Shown here in pieces: positions 1 through 8,204 of a stretch of DNA of 64,000 bases (position 1 is its first letter; every line of letters begins with the position of its first letter). The DNA comes from Streptomyces chartreusis NRRL 3882. Lineage in GTDB: Bacteria; Actinomycetota; Actinomycetes; Streptomycetales; Streptomycetaceae. Where the stretch lies: positions 7,117,001 to 7,181,000 of the forward strand of contig NZ_LT963352.1 of NCBI RefSeq assembly GCF_900236475.1, written 5' to 3'. The notes beneath the pieces were generated by a model, which saw only the letters and a program-made list of their open reading frames with translations, had not been told where the DNA came from and ran no database searches. Both the position numbers and the translations under genes were made by a program.

Positions 1-60
1 GAGACGTTCTTCCAGCCTGTGACGGAGGCGCTGTCGGCGACCGGGACCGAGATCGGCTGA
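1..60 (+). CDS. C-terminal end of an unidentified protein (partial)
   Basis: An open frame enters at base 1 and ends in TGA at 58-60; its last residues read ETFFQPVTEALSATGTEIG. Nineteen residues are too few to name a family. A strong hairpin terminator follows 20 bases later, which supports this being the true end of a plus-strand gene. Confidence 0.6.
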   Translation, partial: ETFFQPVTEALSATGTEIG

Positions 61-80
61 GTTCTGGTTCCGGGTTCGTG

Positions 81-112
81 AAGTCCCGCCCCTCGTGTGA
101 GGGGCGGGACTT
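81..112 (+). terminator. Intrinsic terminator hairpin
   Basis: A perfect 14-bp stem (81-94 with 99-112) closes on a GTGT tetraloop and is followed by a short T-rich stretch. It lies just after the stop of the partial gene and isolates it from dnaE2. Confidence 0.85.
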
Positions 113-218
113 TCGTGTGTGCGGCATGCCTCGCGGCTGTGTTTGCGCAGGTGGGGCGGGGTCGAGCGGATGTCGCACATGTATTCGAGAATTGGTCTAT
201 GGTGGGGGTGAGGTAGCT

Positions 219-234
219 GGGAACAGATGTTCGA
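219..234. promoter_or_regulatory. LexA (SOS) box upstream of dnaE2
   Basis: GAAC-AGAT-GTTC at 221-232 is a perfect 4-4-4 palindrome. The wider 16-mer matches the actinobacterial SOS box TCGAAC-N4-GTTCGA at 10 of 12 defined positions, with the right half complete. It ends 34 bases before the preferred dnaE2 start. LexA control of dnaE2 is known in other actinobacteria; its use here is inferred. Confidence 0.75.
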
Positions 235-268
235 GAGCCGGTGTGGTTCACGAGTGCGGGAGGTGCGT

Positions 269-3200
269 GTGCCGGGGTTCACGCATCTGCACACCGTCTC
301 CGGGTTCTCGTTGCGGTATGGAGCCTCGCATCCGGAGCGGCTGGCCGAGCGTGCCTCCGAGCGGGGCATGGACGCCCTGGCTCTCACTGATCGCGACACG
401 CTCGCCGGTGCCGTCCGGTTCGCCAAGGCCTGTGCGAAGGCGGGGGTCCGTCCGGTGTTCGGGGCGGATCTGGCGGTGGCGGGGGCGGAGCGCCCCGAGC
501 CCGGGGTCGGGAGGGGTCGGCGCCGGACTCCCGTGCGCGGTGGCGCCTTCGTCGACGAGTCGGCCCCCCGGGTGGTCTTCCTCGCCCGGGACGGTGCTCG
601 TGGGTGGGCCGGGCTGTGCCGGCTCGTCTCTGCGGTGCATGAGGGGGAGGGGACGCCCGTGCTGCCCTGGGAGCGCCGTCACGCCGAGGGCGTGACCGTG
701 CTGCTCGGGCCTGATTCGGATGTGGGGCGTGCCCTGGCCGCCGGGCGCCCCGACCGTGCGGCGCGACTGCTCGTGCCCTGGCGGGAGGTCTACGGCGACG
801 CCCTGCGGCTGGAGGCCGTCTGGCATGGCCGGAAAGGCACGGGGCCCGGCTCCCTGCGGTTGGCCGCCCGGACCGTCGGGTTCGCCGCCGAGCAGCGGAT
901 CCGGCCCGTGCTCAGCAACGCCGTACGGTACGCCGACCCGGGGCTGGGGCCGGTCGCCGACGTGCTGGACGCCGCGCGCCGGCTGGTGCCCGTCGACCCG
1001 ACCAAGGAGCTGGACTCCGGTGAGGCCTGGCTCAAGGGCGCGGACGCCATGTTCGGGGCGGCGGAGCGGATCGTGGAGGCCGCCGGGTTCCGGCGGGGCA
1101 CCGCTCACCGGCTGGTGGAGCAGACCGAGGCCACGGCCGCCGAGTGCCTGGTCGACCCCGAGGACGACCTCGGGATCGGCACCGTCCACTTCCCCGAGCC
1201 GCATCTGGTCGGCGCCGGCCGCCGTACCGCCCAGCGGACGCTGGCCTCGCGGGCGGCGGCGGGGATGGTGCTGCTCGGGTACGACCGGCGGCGGGAGTAC
1301 TGGGAGCGGATGCACCATGAGCTGGACATCATCGCCCACCACGGCTTCGCGTCCTACTTTCTGACCGTGGCCCAAGTGGTCGACGACGTGCGGGAGATGG
1401 GCATCCGGGTCGCCGCCCGCGGGTCCGGTGCGGGATCGCTCGTCAACCATCTGCTCGGGATCGCGCACGCCGATCCGATCGAGCACCGGCTGCTGATGGA
1501 GCGGTTCCTGTCCAAGGAGCGGGTCGTGCTGCCCGACATCGACATCGACGTGGAGTCCGCGCGCCGGCTGGAGGTCTACCGCGCGATCATCGACCGGTTC
1601 GGCACCGAGCGGGTCGCGACGGTCGCGATGCCGGAGACGTATCGCGTGCGGCACGCGATCCGTGACGTGGGGGCCGCCCTGTCCATGGACCCGGCCGAGA
1701 TCGACCGGGTGGCCAAGTCCTTTCCGCACATCCGGGCGCGGGACGCCCGCGCCGCGCTGGAAGAACTGCCCGAACTGCGTGCGCTGGCGGGCGAGAAGGA
1801 GAGGTACGGGAGGCTGTGGGAGCTGGTCGAGGCGCTGGACGCGCTGCCGCGCGGTGTGGCCATGCACCCGTGCGGGGTGCTGCTGTCCGACGCCTCCCTG
1901 CTGGAGCGTACGCCGGTCATGCCGACCAGTGGCGAGGGCTTTCCCATGTCGCAGTTCGACAAGGACGACGTCGAGGACCTCGGGTTGCTGAAGCTGGACG
2001 TGCTGGGGGTGCGGATGCAGTCGGCGATGGCGCACGCCGTGGCGGAAGTGGAGCGGGCGTCGGGCGTCCGGGTCGATCTGGACGCCCTGCCGCCGGGGGA
2101 TCCGGAGACGTACCGGCTGATCCGGTCCACCGAGACGCTCGGCTGCTTCCAGATCGAGTCGCCGGGGCAGCGGGACCTGGTCGGGCGGCTCCAGCCGGCC
2201 GGCTTCCACGATCTCGTCGTCGACATCTCGCTGTTCCGGCCCGGGCCGGTCGCCGCCGACATGGTGCGGCCGTTCATCGAGGCGCGGCACGGGCGGGCGC
2301 CGATCCGCTATCCGCACCCGGACCTGGAAGAGCCGCTGAAGGAGACGTACGGGGTCGTCGTCTTCCACGAGCAGATCATCGACATCGTCGACATCATGAC
2401 CGGCTGCGGGCGCGGGGAGGCGGACCGGGTGCGGCGCGGGCTGTCGGATCCGGAGTCGCAAGGGCGGATCAAGGTGTGGTTCGCGCAGCACGCGGCGGCG
2501 AACGGATATGACGCGGAAACGATTCAGCGGACCTGGGAGATCATCGAGGCCTTCGGGTCGTACGGCTTCTGCAAGGCCCACGCGGTCGCCTTCGCCGTGC
2601 CGACGTACCAGTCGGCGTGGCTGAAAGCGCATCATCCGGCCGCCTTCTACGCGGGGCTGCTGACGCACGATCCCGGGATGTACCCGAAGCGGTTGCTGCT
2701 GGCGGACGCGCGGCGGCGCGGGGTACCGGTGCTGCCGTTGGATGTGAACGCGTCGGGCGTCGCACACCGTATCGAACTGGTGTCCGGTAAGTGGGGGCTG
2801 CGACTGGCGCTCTCCGATGTGCACGGCATCAGTGAGGCCGAGGCGTCGCGGATCGCCGAGGGCCAGCCGTACGCCTCGCTGGTCGACTTCTGGGAACGGG
2901 GCCGACCCAGCCGTCCGCTGGCCCAGCGGCTCGCGCAGGTGGGCGCGCTGGACGCGTTCGGCGCCAACCGCCGTGATCTGCAACTGCATCTGACCGAGTT
3001 GCACCGGGGCGCGCGGGGCGCGGGCGGTGGCCAGCTCCCGTTGGCCGGCGGGCGGAAGACCGCACCGGCCGGGCTGCCCGACCTCACCTCGTCGGAGCGG
3101 CTCAGTGCCGAGCTGGGCGTGCTGTCCATGGACGCCTCGCGCAATCTGATGGACGATCACCGGGCGTTCCTCGACGAGCTGGGCGTGGTGTCAGCGCGCC

Positions 3201-3718
3201 GGCTGCGCGAGGCCCGGCACGGGGAGACGGTGCTGGTCGCGGGCGCCAAGGCGGCTACCCAGACGCCGCCGATCCGGTCCGGCAAGCGGGTCATCTTCAG
3301 CACCCTGGACGACGGCACGGGCCTGGTCGACCTCGCCTTCTTCGACGACTCCCACGACGCCTGCGCCCACACCGTCTTCCACTCCTGGCTGCTGCTGGTG
3401 CGGGGGGTGGTGCAGCGGCGCGGCCCGCGCAGCCTCAGCGTGGTGGGCGCCGCCGCCTGGAACCTGGCGGAACTGCTGGAGGTGCGCCGGGAGGAAGGCC
3501 TGGAGGGGGTCGCGGCCCGGTTGGCCGGTGCCGGTGCCGATTCCGGTGACGTCGGCGAGGGGGCGGCGGGCTCCGGGGCCCAGGATCCGGCGGAGCAGCG
3601 GAAGATCCGCATGCCCACGGGGTACGAGATGCACCCCTGGGCCGATCTGCGTCCCGCGGGCGAAGGGCCCGCGGTGGGAGGAAAGTTGTGGCACCAGAGC
3701 CCGGGGAGTGCGGGATGA
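269..3718 (+). CDS. dnaE2: Error-prone DNA polymerase III alpha subunit DnaE2
   Basis: C-family replicative-type polymerase used for translesion synthesis after DNA damage, 1149 aa. The N-terminal PHP domain starts at FTHLHTVSGFS. The polymerase core carries the catalytic acidic motif PDIDID near residue 421 and KLDVLG near 574. An OB-fold segment (RVIFSTLDDGTGLVDL) lies near residue 1010, and the C-terminus is short, as in DnaE2 rather than DnaE1. I chose GTG at 269 because GGGAGG sits 5 bases upstream; the earlier in-frame ATG at 227 lies inside the LexA box and has no ribosome site. The stop overlaps the next gene by ATGA, so the two are coupled. DNA-damage induction is expected from the SOS box. 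Confidence 0.93.
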   Translation: MPGFTHLHTVSGFSLRYGASHPERLAERASERGMDALALTDRDTLAGAVRFAKACAKAGVRPVFGADLAVAGAERPEPGVGRGRRRTPVRGGAFVDESAPRVVFLARDGARGWAGLCRLVSAVHEGEGTPVLPWERRHAEGVTVLLGPDSDVGRALAAGRPDRAARLLVPWREVYGDALRLEAVWHGRKGTGPGSLRLAARTVGFAAEQRIRPVLSNAVRYADPGLGPVADVLDAARRLVPVDPTKELDSGEAWLKGADAMFGAAERIVEAAGFRRGTAHRLVEQTEATAAECLVDPEDDLGIGTVHFPEPHLVGAGRRTAQRTLASRAAAGMVLLGYDRRREYWERMHHELDIIAHHGFASYFLTVAQVVDDVREMGIRVAARGSGAGSLVNHLLGIAHADPIEHRLLMERFLSKERVVLPDIDIDVESARRLEVYRAIIDRFGTERVATVAMPETYRVRHAIRDVGAALSMDPAEIDRVAKSFPHIRARDARAALEELPELRALAGEKERYGRLWELVEALDALPRGVAMHPCGVLLSDASLLERTPVMPTSGEGFPMSQFDKDDVEDLGLLKLDVLGVRMQSAMAHAVAEVERASGVRVDLDALPPGDPETYRLIRSTETLGCFQIESPGQRDLVGRLQPAGFHDLVVDISLFRPGPVAADMVRPFIEARHGRAPIRYPHPDLEEPLKETYGVVVFHEQIIDIVDIMTGCGRGEADRVRRGLSDPESQGRIKVWFAQHAAANGYDAETIQRTWEIIEAFGSYGFCKAHAVAFAVPTYQSAWLKAHHPAAFYAGLLTHDPGMYPKRLLLADARRRGVPVLPLDVNASGVAHRIELVSGKWGLRLALSDVHGISEAEASRIAEGQPYASLVDFWERGRPSRPLAQRLAQVGALDAFGANRRDLQLHLTELHRGARGAGGGQLPLAGGRKTAPAGLPDLTSSERLSAELGVLSMDASRNLMDDHRAFLDELGVVSARRLREARHGETVLVAGAKAATQTPPIRSGKRVIFSTLDDGTGLVDLAFFDDSHDACAHTVFHSWLLLVRGVVQRRGPRSLSVVGAAAWNLAELLEVRREEGLEGVAARLAGAGADSGDVGEGAAGSGAQDPAEQRKIRMPTGYEMHPWADLRPAGEGPAVGGKLWHQSPGSAG

Positions 3719-4698
3719 CCATCCTCTGCGTACGTTTCCAGCTGCCTCCGACGCGCGAGGCCGACCTGCCCCGACTGCTCGGCATGCTCGAGGAGTTCAC
3801 CCCCGTCGTCCAGGCCCTGCCACCGGACGGGGCGCTGGCCGACCTGGGCGGCGCCGAGCGGTACTTCGGGCGGGACGCCGTCCAGCTGGCCTCGGTGATC
3901 AGGGTGCGCTCGCTCGCGCTGTACGGCGTCGACTGCGTGATCGGTGCCGGACCCGGGCCGATGCTGGCCCGCATGGCGCTGCGCGACGCCGTGCCCGGGG
4001 TGACGTGTGCGGTGCCCGAGGAACGGGACGCCGTCGCGGAGTTCCTCGCGGACAAGCCCGTCGCCGCGCTGCCCGGCGTGGGCGCCGCGACCGCCCGTAC
4101 GCTGGGCGACTACGGCCTCGACACCCTCGGCCGGGTCGCCGCCGCGCCGCTGTCCACGCTCCAGCGGCTGGTCGGTGCGAAGACCGGCCGCGAACTGCAC
4201 GAGAAGGCGAACGGCGTCGACCGCGGCCGGGTCGTCCCGAACGCGGTTTCCCGCTCCCTCGCTACGGAACGCCCCTTCGATCGCGACGAACTGGACCCGG
4301 ACCGGCACCGGCGTGCCCTGCTGTCGGCCGCCGAGGAGATCGGCGCCCGGCTGCGCGCCCTGGAGAAGGTGTGCCGCACGCTCACCCTCACCGTGCGCTA
4401 CGCCGACCGCTCGGCCACGACCCGCAGCCGGAAGCTCACCGAGCCGACCGCGCACTCGCCGGACCTGAGCAGAGCCGCGTACGGCATGTACGAAGCGCTC
4501 GGACTGCAACGCGCCCGGGTCCGTGCGATCGCCTTGCGCGCCGAGGGGCTCGACCCCGCCGACCAGGCCTCCCACCAGCTGACCTTCGACCTCGTGGACG
4601 AGAAGGTCCGCCGTATCGAGGAGGTCGCGGACCGCGCGCGAGCGAAGTTCGGCCCGCGGGCGGTGATGCCCGGGGGACTAGGAGGGCTGGCGGCGTAG
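3715..4698 (+). CDS. Y-family polymerase-like protein, ImuB-type partner of DnaE2
   Basis: A 327-aa Y-family (DinB/UmuC-like) protein coupled to dnaE2 by an ATGA overlap. It keeps the palm-like start, a DGALADLGGAERYFG segment where active polymerases have SIDEAFLD, an HhH-like LPGVGAATARTLGDYG near residue 120, and the little-finger region. The first catalytic motif (DMDAFF in Pol IV) is replaced by ILCVRFQL, and the Glu of SIDE is Gly, so polymerase activity is probably lost, as in ImuB. A possible beta-clamp motif (HQLTFDL) sits near residue 290. ImuB in other bacteria bridges DnaE2 to the clamp. No ImuA' homologue is adjacent. It could also be annotated dinP. Confidence 0.85.
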   Translation: MTILCVRFQLPPTREADLPRLLGMLEEFTPVVQALPPDGALADLGGAERYFGRDAVQLASVIRVRSLALYGVDCVIGAGPGPMLARMALRDAVPGVTCAVPEERDAVAEFLADKPVAALPGVGAATARTLGDYGLDTLGRVAAAPLSTLQRLVGAKTGRELHEKANGVDRGRVVPNAVSRSLATERPFDRDELDPDRHRRALLSAAEEIGARLRALEKVCRTLTLTVRYADRSATTRSRKLTEPTAHSPDLSRAAYGMYEALGLQRARVRAIALRAEGLDPADQASHQLTFDLVDEKVRRIEEVADRARAKFGPRAVMPGGLGGLAA

Positions 4699-4714
4699 AT
4701 CCTTCCGCGTGACG

Positions 4715-5089
4715 TCAGTTGGCCCACGGCGGCGCGATGTGCGTGCCGTCGGCGAAACGTGCCTCCAGGCCGATCGAGGTGGTGACCCAGGAGTACGCGG
4801 TCCGGTCCGTGGGGTTCTCGACGGTCAGGGTGGCGCCGGGGTTGATGATCACCGTGTCGCCCGCGACGATCCGCTCGGTGCGGCCGTCGAGGGTGATCAG
4901 CAGTTCGCCGTCGAGCAGATGGAAGATCTCCTCCCGGTTGACGGTGTGCGTCGGCGCCTTCAGGCCGGCGGGGATCTCACCGCGCCACGCGCACAGCTCC
5001 TTACTGCCGCTCAGCGGGGTGGCGTACGAGACGAAACGGGCTCCGTGGATCTCGTGGGTGACGGCTTCGGACGAGCGGATGACGGGCAT
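4715..5089 (-). CDS. Cupin-domain protein
   Basis: A 124-aa single-domain cupin. It shows the first cupin motif region (PTHTVNREEIFHLLDGELLI) and the second (GDTVIINPGATLTVENP). The His of motif 1 is in THTV and Glu follows, consistent with a metal-binding beta-barrel, but the substrate is unknown. ATG at 5089 has GGAGG 5 bases upstream and is preferred over the TTG at 5110, which lies inside the operator region. It is divergent from a MarR gene with two palindromes between them, so it is probably the repressor's main target. Cupin/MarR pairs often respond to small phenolic or electrophilic compounds; that is inference. Confidence 0.8.
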   Translation of the reverse strand: MPVIRSSEAVTHEIHGARFVSYATPLSGSKELCAWRGEIPAGLKAPTHTVNREEIFHLLDGELLITLDGRTERIVAGDTVIINPGATLTVENPTDRTAYSWVTTSIGLEARFADGTHIAPPWAN

Positions 5090-5105
5090 GACGGCCTCCA
5101 TATTG

Positions 5106-5141
5106 GTCAAGCTGCTTGACTATATGGTCAAGCGGCTTGAC
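5106..5141. promoter_or_regulatory. Two MarR-type operators between cupin and marR
   Basis: Two 15-bp palindromes of the form GTCAAGC-N-GCTTGAC lie at 5106-5120 and 5127-5141, centres 21 bp apart (two helical turns). The second extends to a perfect 9-1-9 palindrome (5125-5143). They cover the divergent start region, so repressor binding would shut both genes. Confidence 0.8.
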
Positions 5142-5143
5142 CA

Positions 5144-5617
5144 ATGAGTCAAGGGTGTTTCAATGCGTGTGTGCAGAACTCCGAGGCCATGGGCCTGTCC
5201 GCCGCCCTGCTCGCCGTCGCCGGCGGGCTCACGCAACGCATCCATGAGGGTGTGGTCGCGCGCGGTTTCGAGGGGGTGCGGCCCGCGCACGGCTTCGCCT
5301 TCGCCCGGCTCGCCCCGGACGGTGCGACGGTCACCGACCTGGCCGCCCACCTCGGGGTGACCAAGCAGGCCGCCAGTCAGCTCGTCGATGAAATGGTGCG
5401 CAAGGGGTACGCCGAGCGGCGGCCGCACCCGGAGGACGCCCGGGCGCGCCTGGTCGTGCTGACCGGTCGGGGGTGGGACTGCACGCGGGCGGCGGAGGAG
5501 GCGGCCGCCGAAGTCGTGCGGGAGTGGGGGGACGTGCTGGGGGAGGGGGAAGTGCGGGCGCTCGGGGAGCGATTGCTGCGGATCGCTCCGCACGGGCCCA
5601 TTCGGCCTGCCTGGTGA
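5144..5617 (+). CDS. MarR-family transcriptional regulator
   Basis: A 157-aa winged-helix regulator. The HTH reads VTDLAAHLGVTKQAASQLVDEMVRKGYAERRPHPEDARARL, with the wing R-rich as in MarR proteins; the flanking helices form the dimer interface. The ATG at 5144 directly abuts the second operator and has no ribosome site, so translation could be leaderless or start at GTG 5171, where AAGGG lies upstream. It is divergent from the cupin gene and most likely represses both promoters until a ligand binds. The ligand is unknown. Confidence 0.85.
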   Translation: MSQGCFNACVQNSEAMGLSAALLAVAGGLTQRIHEGVVARGFEGVRPAHGFAFARLAPDGATVTDLAAHLGVTKQAASQLVDEMVRKGYAERRPHPEDARARLVVLTGRGWDCTRAAEEAAAEVVREWGDVLGEGEVRALGERLLRIAPHGPIRPAW

Positions 5618-5672
5618 AAGGGTGTCAGGTGGGCCCACCGTCGTCGGTTACCACTGGAAGTTTTTACTGACA

Positions 5673-5707
5673 CGTAACTTCCCAGTTTGACTACTCGCCC
5701 GTAACTT
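5673..5707 (+). repeat. CGTAACTT direct repeat upstream of lipase
   Basis: CGTAACTT occurs at 5673-5680 and again at 5700-5707, 27 bp apart, in the 172-bp gap before the lipase gene. ACTCG and CGAGT flank the second copy as a short inverted repeat. This may be an activator site; no known motif was recognised. Confidence 0.4.
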
Positions 5708-5789
5708 GACGAGTGAACAGCATCCTCGTGATCCGGATCACAGGGCGTCGTGCCGTCGCACCTCCCTTGAGCCGCAAGGAGATCACCCG

Positions 5790-6650
5790 ATGCTGCCCTG
5801 GAAACGAGCGCTCAGACCCCTGGCCGCGCTGCTGCTGACCGCCGCGGCCGTCACCGTCCCCGCCACCTCCGCCCAGGCCGCCGGCGCCCCGAGCTCCGGC
5901 TGGAACGACTACGACTGCAAGCCGTCCACCGCCCATCCCCGCCCCGTCGTCCTCGTCCACGGCACCCTCGGGAACTCCGTCGACAACTGGCTGGGGCTCG
6001 CCCCCTATCTGAAGGTCCGGGGCTACTGCGTCTTCTCCCTCGACTACGGACAGCTCGACGGCGTCCCCTTCTTCCACGGCCTCGGACCCGTCGAGAAGTC
6101 AGCCGTCCAGCTGAAGGACTTCGTCGGCAGGGTGCTCACCGCCACCGGCGCCGCCGAGACCGACATCGTCGGACACTCGCAGGGCGGCATGATGCCCCGC
6201 TGGTACCTGCGGTTCCTCGGTGGCGCCGCCGAGGTGAACGCCCTGGTCGGCATCGCGCCCAGCAACCACGGCACCGACCTGAACGGCTTCACCAACCTGC
6301 TGCCCTACTTCCCGGGCGCCGGGGACCTGCTGGCGAAGACCACCCCGGCCCTCGCCGACCAGGTCACCGGCTCCGACTTCCTCAAGCGGCTCAACGCGGG
6401 CGGCGACACCGTGCCCGGCGTGCGGTACACCGTCATCGCCACCCGGTACGACGAGGTGGTCACGCCCTGGCGCAGCCAGTACCTGAGCGGGCCCGACGTG
6501 CGCAACGTCCTGCTCCAGGACCTGTGTCCGGTCGACCTGTCCGAGCACGTGGCCGTCGGGTTGCTGGACCGGGTCGTGTTCCACGAGGTGGCCAACGCCC
6601 TCGACCCGGCACGGGCCGAGCCCACCACCTGTGCGTCGGCGTTCGACTGA
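5790..6650 (+). CDS. Secreted triacylglycerol lipase (alpha/beta hydrolase)
   Basis: A 286-aa exported lipase. The Sec signal peptide (MLPWKRALRP then a leucine/alanine core) should cleave near AQAA, residue 31. The oxyanion region is VVLVHGTLGN (53-62). The nucleophile elbow GHSQGG places Ser130; likely partners are Asp221 (RYDEVVTP) and His253 (LSEHVAVG). Paired Cys residues in the mature chain fit a secreted enzyme. The ATG has AAGGAG about 10 bases upstream. It stands alone as a transcript, with direct repeats upstream and a terminator after it. It resembles the S. coelicolor lipase I recall as SCO1735. It should hydrolyse long-chain acylglycerols outside the cell. Confidence 0.88.
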   Translation: MLPWKRALRPLAALLLTAAAVTVPATSAQAAGAPSSGWNDYDCKPSTAHPRPVVLVHGTLGNSVDNWLGLAPYLKVRGYCVFSLDYGQLDGVPFFHGLGPVEKSAVQLKDFVGRVLTATGAAETDIVGHSQGGMMPRWYLRFLGGAAEVNALVGIAPSNHGTDLNGFTNLLPYFPGAGDLLAKTTPALADQVTGSDFLKRLNAGGDTVPGVRYTVIATRYDEVVTPWRSQYLSGPDVRNVLLQDLCPVDLSEHVAVGLLDRVVFHEVANALDPARAEPTTCASAFD

Positions 6651-6675
6651 CACGTGTAGGGGAAACGTTTCGGGA

Positions 6676-6702
6676 CCTGTCCGGCCTGAGCCGCCGGACA
6701 GG
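6676..6702. terminator. Bidirectional terminator between lipase and LPMO
   Basis: CCTGTCCGGC (6676-6685) pairs perfectly with GCCGGACAGG (6693-6702) across a 7-base loop, in the gap between two convergent genes. Confidence 0.75.
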
Positions 6703-6729
6703 CCCCGGGTCACGGGGCGGCGACCTCGG

Positions 6730-7731
6730 TCAGCGGCCGTGCCGGGCGCTGCTCACGGCCCGGCGCCGGGCCGACAGGAACAGGGCCGACGAGCCGAGCG
6801 CCAGCGTGGCCGCGCCGGCGATCGCGAGGTACGGGGTGCTGCTGTCGCCGCCGGTCTCGGCGAGGTTCTCCGTGGCGCCGGCCGCCTTCGGCCGGGCGGG
6901 AGCGGCCTCGGCCGCCTTGAGCCGGTTCGGGGCGGGGTTCTCCGGGGCGGCGGCCGGCTCGGCCGAGGTGCTGGGGTCGTTGTCGCCGTGGCCGTGGTGC
7001 TCGATGGTCGACTTGTCGTTGCCCGCCTCGATCTGCTCCTTGGTGGGAGCGGAGGCCGTGGGGACCGGGGCGGTGCCGCCTGCCGCGCTGTCGCCGCCGC
7101 CGAAGGTGACGTCCGAGCAGGAGTAGAACGCCTCCGGGCTGTCCGACCGCTGCCAGACCGCGTACAGCAGATGCCTGCCGGAGCGCTCGGGCAGGCTGCC
7201 GGAGAAGGTGTAGAAACCGCCCGTGGCCGCCGGGTCGGTTGCCGTCGCGACCGGGTGCTCCAGATCCAGGTCGTTCCAGGCGAGCGGCTTGGCCGGGTCG
7301 TAGCCGGGCTTGGTGATGTACACCTTGAACGTGCCCTTGTGAGGGGCCGTCACGCGGTACCTGAAGGTGTGCGCGCCGCCGCGCACCCCGGTCGCCGGCC
7401 AGTCGGCGCGGGCCAGGTCGAGCCCCTTGAACTGCTCGTTGTCCGCGCTGCACAGCTTGCCGTCCGGGATGAGCTGCTGGTGCCGCCCGCCGGCGTCCCC
7501 GATACGGATGCCGTTCCAGTCGTAGAGGGCCTGCGTGCCGCCCGCCGCGACCGCCGCCTCGCACGCGGCCGACTTCGGGCTCTCCGGGCCCTCGGCGTAG
7601 CACTGCGAGACCCGGCTGACCGGGTCGCCCATCGAACCGTGCGCGGCCGCCGGCGTGACGGCCGGTCCGGTCAGGGCGAGCGGGAGGGCGCCGAGGGCGG
7701 TGACGGTGACTGCCGTGCGGCGTGCGGGCAT
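6730..7731 (-). CDS. AA10 lytic polysaccharide monooxygenase with sortase anchor
   Basis: A 333-aa surface copper enzyme that oxidatively cleaves chitin or cellulose. The signal peptide ends ...TPAAA so that the mature chain starts HGSMGDPVSR; this N-terminal His and the His of TAPHKG form the copper histidine brace. The AA10 core runs to about residue 220 (YSCSDVTFGGG). A long Ala/Pro/Glu linker follows, with a short His-rich patch (IEHHGHGD), then LAETGG, a hydrophobic helix and an Arg-rich tail: a sortase sorting signal of the LAxTG class used by streptomycete class E sortases. It is therefore expected on the cell wall instead of free in the medium. Start ATG has GAGGAG 8 bases upstream. 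No cellulose-binding module is visible. Confidence 0.88.
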   Translation of the reverse strand: MPARRTAVTVTALGALPLALTGPAVTPAAAHGSMGDPVSRVSQCYAEGPESPKSAACEAAVAAGGTQALYDWNGIRIGDAGGRHQQLIPDGKLCSADNEQFKGLDLARADWPATGVRGGAHTFRYRVTAPHKGTFKVYITKPGYDPAKPLAWNDLDLEHPVATATDPAATGGFYTFSGSLPERSGRHLLYAVWQRSDSPEAFYSCSDVTFGGGDSAAGGTAPVPTASAPTKEQIEAGNDKSTIEHHGHGDNDPSTSAEPAAAPENPAPNRLKAAEAAPARPKAAGATENLAETGGDSSTPYLAIAGAATLALGSSALFLSARRRAVSSARHGR

Positions 7732-7985
7732 GCGGGAACTCCTCGGAACGGAACAGGGGGACAGGGCCGGGCCCGGGTGGGCCGGATCCCGTGGGGGTGA
7801 TCCGAAGCTAGCCCCTGAGAACCGTGGAACCGCCTGCTGAGGGCGGGTGAGGGAGATCCTTATGGCCGCGTTAAGGGAGCGCTCAGACTGGCATCAGGTA
7901 GCTACCGTGCGCGACACGAACGGGACGGCGGAAAGGTGTGCGTGACGGCGGCGGCCGACGCGTCTCATGATCGGTTGCCGGCCGC

Positions 7986-8120
7986 TCAGGCGTCCGGCCA
8001 CCACGTGCGTGCGATGTCCTTGCGGACTTCCGGGCGTCCCGCGGGGCGCTCGTCGGCCTCCTCGCGGGCCCGGCGGACGTCCGTCTTCTTCAGGGGCTTC
8101 TGCACGGTCACACGGCGCAT
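7986..8120 (-). CDS. Small basic protein, 44 aa
   Basis: A short gene reading MRRVTVQKPLKKTDVRRARE and ending RKDIARTWWPDA. It is supported by an excellent ribosome site (AAGGAGG, 6 bases before ATG), typical codon use and a structured leader. It is rich in Arg, Lys, Asp and Glu, has no signal peptide or membrane segment, and could bind nucleic acid or ribosomes. I do not recognise a family. It is divergent from the methyltransferase gene. The 254 bases between it and the LPMO gene contain no other gene I can support. Confidence 0.65.
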   Translation of the reverse strand: MRRVTVQKPLKKTDVRRAREEADERPAGRPEVRKDIARTWWPDA

Positions 8121-8132
8121 GGCTGCCTCCTT

Positions 8133-8175
8133 AAAGGGTCTACCGGGTTCCGCGTTCTCACGGAGGTAGACCTTT
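8133..8175 (-). promoter_or_regulatory. Leader hairpin abutting the ribosome site of the 44-aa gene
   Basis: GGTAGACCTTT (8165-8175) is complementary to AAAGGGTCTACC (8133-8144) with a single bulged G. In the minus-strand transcript this 11-bp stem ends directly next to AAGGAGG, so it could control ribosome access, or act as a palindromic operator on DNA. Confidence 0.5.
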
Positions 8176-8204
8176 CGGGGGAGAGTTCCTCATCGCTCCT
8201 GGTC

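Noticed and set aside
248..3160. 970-codon minus-strand frame across dnaE2
   Set aside because: Composition is His/Arg/Pro-rich and motif-free; it mirrors the codon bias of dnaE2.
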